A stretch of DNA of 64,000 nt from Nelumbo lutea (taxonomy: Eukaryota; Streptophyta; Magnoliopsida; Proteales; Nelumbonaceae), in contig JAKGHH010000006.1 of assembly GCA_022828595.1 (NCBI GenBank), forward strand, positions 9,548,633 through 9,612,632, in the 5' to 3' direction. The notes beneath the pieces are model-generated. The model saw only the letters and a program-made list of their open reading frames with translations, did no database searches and had not been told where the DNA came from. The position numbers and the translations under genes were made by a program. Shown here in pieces: positions 58,919-64,000 of this stretch (positions are counted from its first letter, which is position 1; every line of letters begins with the position of its first letter).

Positions 58919-59558
58919 CGATTTGGATTTGGGACTGATTTCCAGCTTTCAATTTTCTAGGACGAACAAATCCTATTCTTAGATGCGTAGAGGATAAAAA
59001 AACCCAAATATACGCAGGGTTTCTTGACCAGAAACTCTGATCTGCGAATATGAGCCATGGTTGTATCCTTGGTCGAAGTAAATCACCAATACATGCTTTC
59101 ATTTGCAGTGATTAAACGACTATAGCTGGATGTCACCGGTTCGTTCGGAGATGAGAAGAAAGAAAAACTCGAACAGGTACTTCAGTGAAGACAGGAGAAG
59201 AAGCACACCCTGAACTCGAACGATGGAGGCGATTTGCTGTTGAGACACGGTCTCAGTGGAGAAGTATGGAAGCTTTCGAACTGGGTCATGTCCGCTCAGA
59301 GATGGGAGAGACGAGAAGAAACCCCCGAACAGGTTCTTTTGAAGGAATCTCCTCGCTCAAGTCGATGAAGAATAAGAACTGATATCTACAGATGGGAGAG
59401 GCTGTCGAACAGGGTTTCGGTGGAGACCAGACAAAACCTTTGAACAAAAATAAAATTTCTCTCTCCTTGCCCTCTATGAAGCTTAAATGATGAGGTTCAA
59501 TTCAGTGTTACGGGATATAGTGAAAATAATATGCCAGTCGATGCTGTGCTCTGATACT

Positions 59559-59895
59559 GACCAAGTCAAGGCCTGTTGAGACAAATGTCTCATAATGACC
59601 AAGGATCTATCCACATGATCATTCAGTTTAGACGGGTCAAATGGATATTGACTTAATAAGAGCTAGAATATTATTGACTTAATAATCTAATAATATTGGT
59701 ATTTTCATGCATAAAAGTATTTTCAAATAAACAATCAAATAAATTTATTTTTATAAAAAATAAATAAATAGGTAATAATTTAAAATGAATGATTGTGTGT
59801 GAGAGTGTTGCATGGAGATAACCATAAAATAATCATCTTCCATCAACATGTCACATGGCCATTGGATATTCAACAAGGGCCTAGCCACTCTACCG
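59559..59895 (-). repeat. 5' LTR of the inner copia element, R-U5 part missing
   Basis: Begins GACCAAGTCAAGG and matches 54513-54858 to its right end. The right end is cut short (CTCTACCG instead of CTCTACCAACA). The 300 bases expected between it and the primer-binding site are absent. Confidence 0.78.
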
Positions 59896-60030
59896 ACTGT
59901 TCTTTTATTTCATTGAACAGATTTTGGTTGACTTACAGTTTACACTGTTTACATATAAGACGCTGTTTAAGACTTAAAGATTAAACCAAGTGCATGCAAA
60001 TACATGTGGAAGGTGTTTATTAACTGTTGC

Positions 60031-63000
60031 TCAGTCGCTCCTTAGGTCAATTCCAAGCCAATCCAAGCTGACTTTGTCTTTGATCACCTTTACGTGGAGC
60101 TTGGAGAGAGGGAATTGCAGAGGTTCCCAGAGAGTGGCTGTCTCTTCGTCACAAATCACAACCTCTAGACACTCAAGGTTCATGGCTGAAAATGGTAGTT
60201 CCCTTACTCTTGAGCACCGTGTCATGTCGAGCTTTCTCAAACCGCTTAACTCACCCATCTCTCCAGGCATCTTCTCCACGCTTAAACACTCTGATAAATC
60301 AAGGAGACTTAACTTCTGGAGTTTCCTAATTGAGTCTGGTAACTCTAATAGTCCTGTACATGCATGCAAACTTAGCACCTCTAAATCTGCAACATATCCA
60401 ATCTTTTCAGGCAGTGTGGATAAATTATGACAGTTGGTGATCCTGAGCTTCTGTAGGTGGACGAGGCTACAGATTCCTGATGGCAATTCCACTAGATCAT
60501 TGCAGTAATCAATGTCAAGCTCAATGAGATTCGGCAACATAGTGGAGATGTCGGTGGTACAATTTTCCAAAGCTTGGCGGACCTCACACATAACCAATGA
60601 TATCTTCTGCAAATTCTTCAAAAGGAATGTGATGTCTTTAGGGAAAGGAGGAACTGAAATTTTCTCTAATCTGATTCTCTTTAATTGGTCTAGGTAACTT
60701 AGTGCTTGCAATTCATTGAGTTTGGCATGTTGGTGCCCATGATTTGCAAGGATCAACACCTTCAGCTTTCCCATTTTCTCCATGAATGGAGGTAAGGAAT
60801 AGTTTATTGCCAAGAAGTCCAGAATTAGAACCTCGGCTTCAGGAAGTTGCAGGCTGCACCAACTTGAGGCATGCATTTCACCTGCAGGACACAGTCTGCA
60901 TGAGTCATGTTTAATGGATAATTGCAAAGCAACAGATGGGCATTAAAGAAACAACTTCAGGAAACCTGTAATGATGGAGACAAGGCGGGCACTGAGGGGT
61001 TGATTCTTTTGTTCCTTCCAGCTGCTGGGAATACCATCTTCTCTTCTTTCCATTACAAGTCTCTTGCTTTGTTTTAGGTCTTGCTGCTGCTGGTGGCTCT
61101 GGTAGATAGCCAAGTCTCTAAGGAGATCATGCTGGAGAATGAATAACTCATTGAATCTTCCATCAATTTCTCCTGTAACGTTCCTGGATTAGGAGGACAA
61201 GTTAGACCCAGTTAAACGTTCATTTTATGGAGTAGGAGCACATTGGAGCTTTTACTAGAGATGTGATCAAGAAAATTTCAAGTGCAAGAAGATTTTAATT
61301 TGATGTAATGGAATTTAATTAACCTACCTTGAGGTTTCCAGCAAAGTAACAAGACTTTGAGTTGAAAGTTTAAGGAGGTTATTGTATGCATCACTTTCAT
61401 CATTTAACTTGTAGAGTTCAACCCAAATATCTAAAAGAGCAGAGGCTGGGATTCTTTGGTCCTCAGGGAACGAACATAAATCCAAGAAACATTCTCGGAC
61501 TGTATGATCCATGAAATCTAAGCTGGTCCCAAGACAAGTCTGCAGTTCTCTGTGAGAACCAAAGATTGAACTACCTTTTGATAGAATCCTCTCTGTCCTT
61601 TTCCATATGCTCAGGGGCTGCCCTCGGAGTGATTGGGCAATCACCTTAACAGCCAGGGGAAATCCTTTGCAACCTCTCACTATCTGCAACTCACGCAGAA
61701 GATAACAATCATTAAGCACTAGTCGAGTCCCAATAACCATGTTTAAATTACTGCAGAAAATATCAAATATTTGAATCCAATTAGAGAAAAATCAGCCTTG
61801 GTCTCTGTGTACAAAGCTCGGCAAGAAATAAGAATCAGGAGCCAATGTTGAATGGTGTCAACTAAAGCAATGGTTCTACCAAAAATCAAATCAAATGGTT
61901 TCTGATAATGGCATATATATATATATACACTAATATACTATAAACTAGAGAGAATACCCTTTTCTTCGGGATTTTTTTGTCTAAGCATACAATGGGTATA
62001 AAGAGAGCATATATGTCCTTAACTCTCACTTCTGAAGCGACCCACTTATCAGGGGCTGCCCTCGGAGTGATTGGGCAATCACCTTAACAGCCAGGGGAAA
62101 TCCTTTGCAACCTCTCACTATCTGCAACTCACGCAGAAGATAACAATCATTAAGCACTAGTCGAGTCCCAATAACCATGTTTAAATTACTGCAGAAAATA
62201 TCAAATATTTGAATCCAATTAGAGAAAAATCAGCCTTGGTCTCTGTGTACAAAGCTCGGCAAGAAATAAGAATCAGGAGCCAATGTTGAATGGTGTCAAC
62301 TAAAGCAATGGTTCTACCAAAAATCAAATCAAATGGTTTCTGATAATGGCATATATATATATATATACACTAATATACTATAAACTAGAGAGAATACCCT
62401 TTTCTTCGGGATTTTTTTGTCTAAGCATACAATGGGTATAAAGAGAGCATATATGTCCTTAACTCTCACTTCTGAAGCGACCCACTTATAATTATTCAAA
62501 AACTACTAGAGTGTTGGAACCATGAATTATAACTATTCAGACCACTTAATACCTTAATTAATTTTTGGATAAATAAATTATAAAAAGTGACTATAGAATA
62601 TAAATAATTTTGTCTTAGAGATACTGTCGCGTGCAAATGCATATATATATACCTCAAATTTGGGTTTCTTGATGAATATAAGTGATTATTATCAGGAATA
62701 AGTTATTTGGACTCATTTTCCAAATCCAAATAAGGACTTTTCTTTGGTATGGCCCCGACCTAAAATAAGCACTCCCAAACTTAGCCCCTGTGAACTAAAA
62801 TCATTTTGGTGATTGGGTCATAGGTTGAAAGGTTCAACAATCTGGTTCTGACTGCTTATTCAAATAAAAATACAAAAAAGGGGGTTTGGTTGAAATTTTA
62901 GAGGGTACAACACCTATTAATATACCTAATAGCTAGGTTTTTATTATTCAATCCATCCCATAAACTTTTGTACAATTTGTACAATGGGAACACTAACCGG

Positions 63001-63884
63001 TGGGGGAATGAATGAAAATTCAAAGGGTAGTGAATCATAGGTCAAGGTGTCGGTAAATAAAATCCAAAAACCTAATAAAAATGTAACCGGGGGGGGGGGG
63101 AGAGGAATAAATGAAAATTCAAAGGGGTAATGAATCATAGGTGAAGGTGTTGATAAATAAAATCCAAAAACCTAATAAAAATGTAACAGGTGGGGGAATG
63201 AATCAAAATACAAAGTAGTTAACAAAGGTGAAGTTATTAGTAAATAAAATCCAAAAACCTAATAAAAATCCCTGAATAGCCTGAACTCTAAATTTCCCTA
63301 CATATAAATTTGACCAAGTAATTAAACAGTTCCAAGGACTGGACAACCAAAAAGGGCTTTGTTTCCAGGTCTCAATTCTGATGGTTCAACCATCTGATCT
63401 GGTCCAAGTCAGACAAACATTATAGTATTCATATGTGATGCATCCGCGTAGATGGCAGATGAACAAAGCACCTTTTCGAGAAGTTCGGCAGGTGGCTGGT
63501 CATTGTTGCCATATTCGCCCTGCAGGAACGCGGAGTGATGGTAAAAGAGAGTCACGGCATCTCTGTTTCTCAAAGTTTTCAGATGATACACAGAATCAAA
63601 CGATTGGAGTGCAGTCCTTGACGTGACCAACATCTTATATTCATCTAATCTTCTGAAGAGAAGCTTCTGAAGGACTGGTTCGGACCAAACATCATCTAGG
63701 ACCAACAACATGTTTTCTTGTTTCTTCTGCATCAACAGGTCTTCCACCTGCTTACATGCATCATCTTCATCTTGGAACTCGGGGGACGGAAACCCATTAA
63801 CCATTTCAAATAACCTCTGCATGATCACCTTCGAGCTGGGTGAGCTTGAAATACTTAAAGAGTAGATGTGATCTTTGAAGAAGC
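60031..63884 (-). CDS. RPW8-type helper NLR immune receptor (NRG1/ADR1-like), 3' four exons, partial
   Basis: Minus-strand exons: 63472-63884, 61328-61683, 60966-61183, 60031-60881. All visible introns are GT-AG and the joined frame stays open for 611 codons to a TGA at 60031-60033. Exon 1 here starts within the NB-ARC domain and has the kinase-2 motif LLVLDDVW and RNBS-B MLVTSRT. Exon 2 has the GLPL motif as GCKGFPLAV and CFLDLCSFPEDQRI. Exon 3 has QHDLLRDLA in place of MHD, the form typical of RPW8-type NLRs. Exon 4 holds leucine-rich repeats (DYCNDLVELPSGI, TNCHNLSTLPEKIG, DLSECLSVEKMPGEMG) and ends LDWLGIDLRSD. The P-loop exon and RPW8 domain lie beyond the right edge. In the known family, these proteins relay signals from sensor NLRs and form calcium-permeable resistosomes. 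NRG1 versus ADR1 cannot be settled without the N-terminus. The 1.8-kb intron between the first two exons holds a tandem duplication of the next exon's start. Confidence 0.92.
61611..62488. repeat. Recent 438-bp tandem duplication covering exon start and intron of the NLR gene
   Basis: Copy 1 (61611-62048) contains the first 73 bases of the second visible exon and 365 bases of intron. Copy 2 (62049-62488) lies wholly in the intron. The two look identical by eye except for one extra TA in the microsatellite at 62351-62368 (61913-61928 in copy 1). Copy 2 keeps a splice-acceptor site (AG at 62122-62123 on the minus strand) before a duplicate 73-base exon piece. Confidence 0.95.
62995..63269. repeat. 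Minisatellite in the NLR intron, three copies of about 95 bp
   Basis: Units start AACCGG or AACAGG at 62995, 63085 and 63185. They share GGGGGAATGAAT, GAAAATTCAAAGGG, AATGAATCATAGG and AATAAAATCCAAAAACCTAA. A G-run of 12 bases is at about 63088-63100. Confidence 0.87.
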
Positions 63885-64000
63885 CTGAGCACAAACAAGA
63901 TTATATATCTACGTAAGGCATCTGCAAATTGCAACTGACTGAATTTAAAGTAGAATGGAAATATACAACTATTTACGATCTTAAAGCCAAAAAAAAATTC

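Larger units (their letters stand above)
54212..59895 (-). mobile_element. Inner copia element, minus strand, inside the outer element's LTR
   Basis: The left LTR (54212-54858) reads TGTTCTTGAAGG to CTCTACCAACA on the plus strand. Directly right of it is the reverse of a polypurine tract (TCTCCCACTTGG, 54859-54870). The right LTR copy (59559-59895) matches the 54513-54858 part. Left of the right copy is CTCTGATACT (59549-59558), the reverse of a copia primer-binding region. Minus-strand relics of copia coding include an integrase piece (GEYTPNLFNDFC, about 56470-56510) followed by a FIYYSYSENIKG-like C-terminal piece (about 56380-56420). Coding is very decayed. From 57100 to 59500 I recognise nothing beyond a tandem duplication. 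Confidence 0.82.
48191..59937 (+). mobile_element. Outer copia element, 5' LTR mostly lost, 3' LTR split by a second copia element
   Basis: Only the last about 54 bases of a 5' LTR remain (48191-48244, ending GACTTACA), followed by a primer-binding site TGGTATTAGAGC (48246-48257). Plus-strand gag-pol fragments run from 49395 to about 53285. The 3' LTR begins TGTTAAAAAAATC at 53567, is broken at 54211 and resumes at 59896-59937. Its last bases (TTCTTTTATTTCA, AGATTTTGGT, GACTTACA) match the 5' remnant. The remnant 5' LTR and the shared LTR end are what tie these pieces together. Confidence 0.82.

Noticed and set aside
1..59937. Integrated plant virus (pararetrovirus) sequence
   Set aside because: Domain order is integrase before reverse transcriptase with LTRs and a copia-type primer-binding site; no movement or coat protein motifs are seen.

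Overview
The window looks like nuclear DNA of a flowering plant. It carries one interrupted nuclear gene with GT-AG introns, a fragment of a plant immune-receptor gene, and dense plant-type transposon debris: Ty1/copia LTR elements primed by a TGGTATCAGAGC-type site, L1-like LINEs, hAT-like and Tourist-like MITEs, and a SINE-like tail. The immune receptor is of the RPW8-type helper class. If it belongs to the NRG1 branch, that argues for a non-monocot. I cannot name the species.

Layout. 1-3781: right part of a decayed copia element ending in an intact-looking LTR. 4500-8880: decayed plus-strand LINE that itself received three smaller insertions. 8880-15755: small transposons, a LINE tail, a roughly 745-bp tandem repeat array (10699-14636) and a 1.08-kb hAT-like element with an 8-bp target duplication. 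15756-17724: upstream region and leader of the kinase gene. 17725-36738: a complete subclass III SnRK2 protein kinase gene (SnRK2.6/OST1-like), 9 exons, 362 codons, open reading frame intact. Intron 5 is 11.2 kb because it holds a copia element (20450-30003) that was hit by two antisense LINEs. Intron 6 (4.9 kb) holds another antisense LINE piece, a MITE pair and a SINE-like tail. 36739-41590: 3' flank with repeats and CT-rich DNA. 41591-46549: copia element with both LTRs and a 5-bp target duplication. 46550-48190: GA-rich minisatellite and little else. 48191-59937: a copia element on the plus strand whose 3' LTR was split by a second copia element on the minus strand (54212-59895). 60031-63884: 3' four exons of an RPW8-type helper NLR gene on the minus strand, with its 5' end beyond the right edge. 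A very recent 438-bp tandem duplication copies the start of one of its exons.

Functionally only two host genes are visible. The kinase is of the type that carries abscisic-acid signals to channels and transcription factors. The NLR is of the type that relays signals from sensor immune receptors. They are about 23 kb apart, separated by transposons, and nothing suggests they work as a unit. Most of the window is a record of nested transposition. I found no convincing undescribed functional system. The most unusual items are the NLR tandem duplication with its decoy exon, the nested intron of the kinase gene, the homogenised 745-bp array and several insertion junctions with odd structure.
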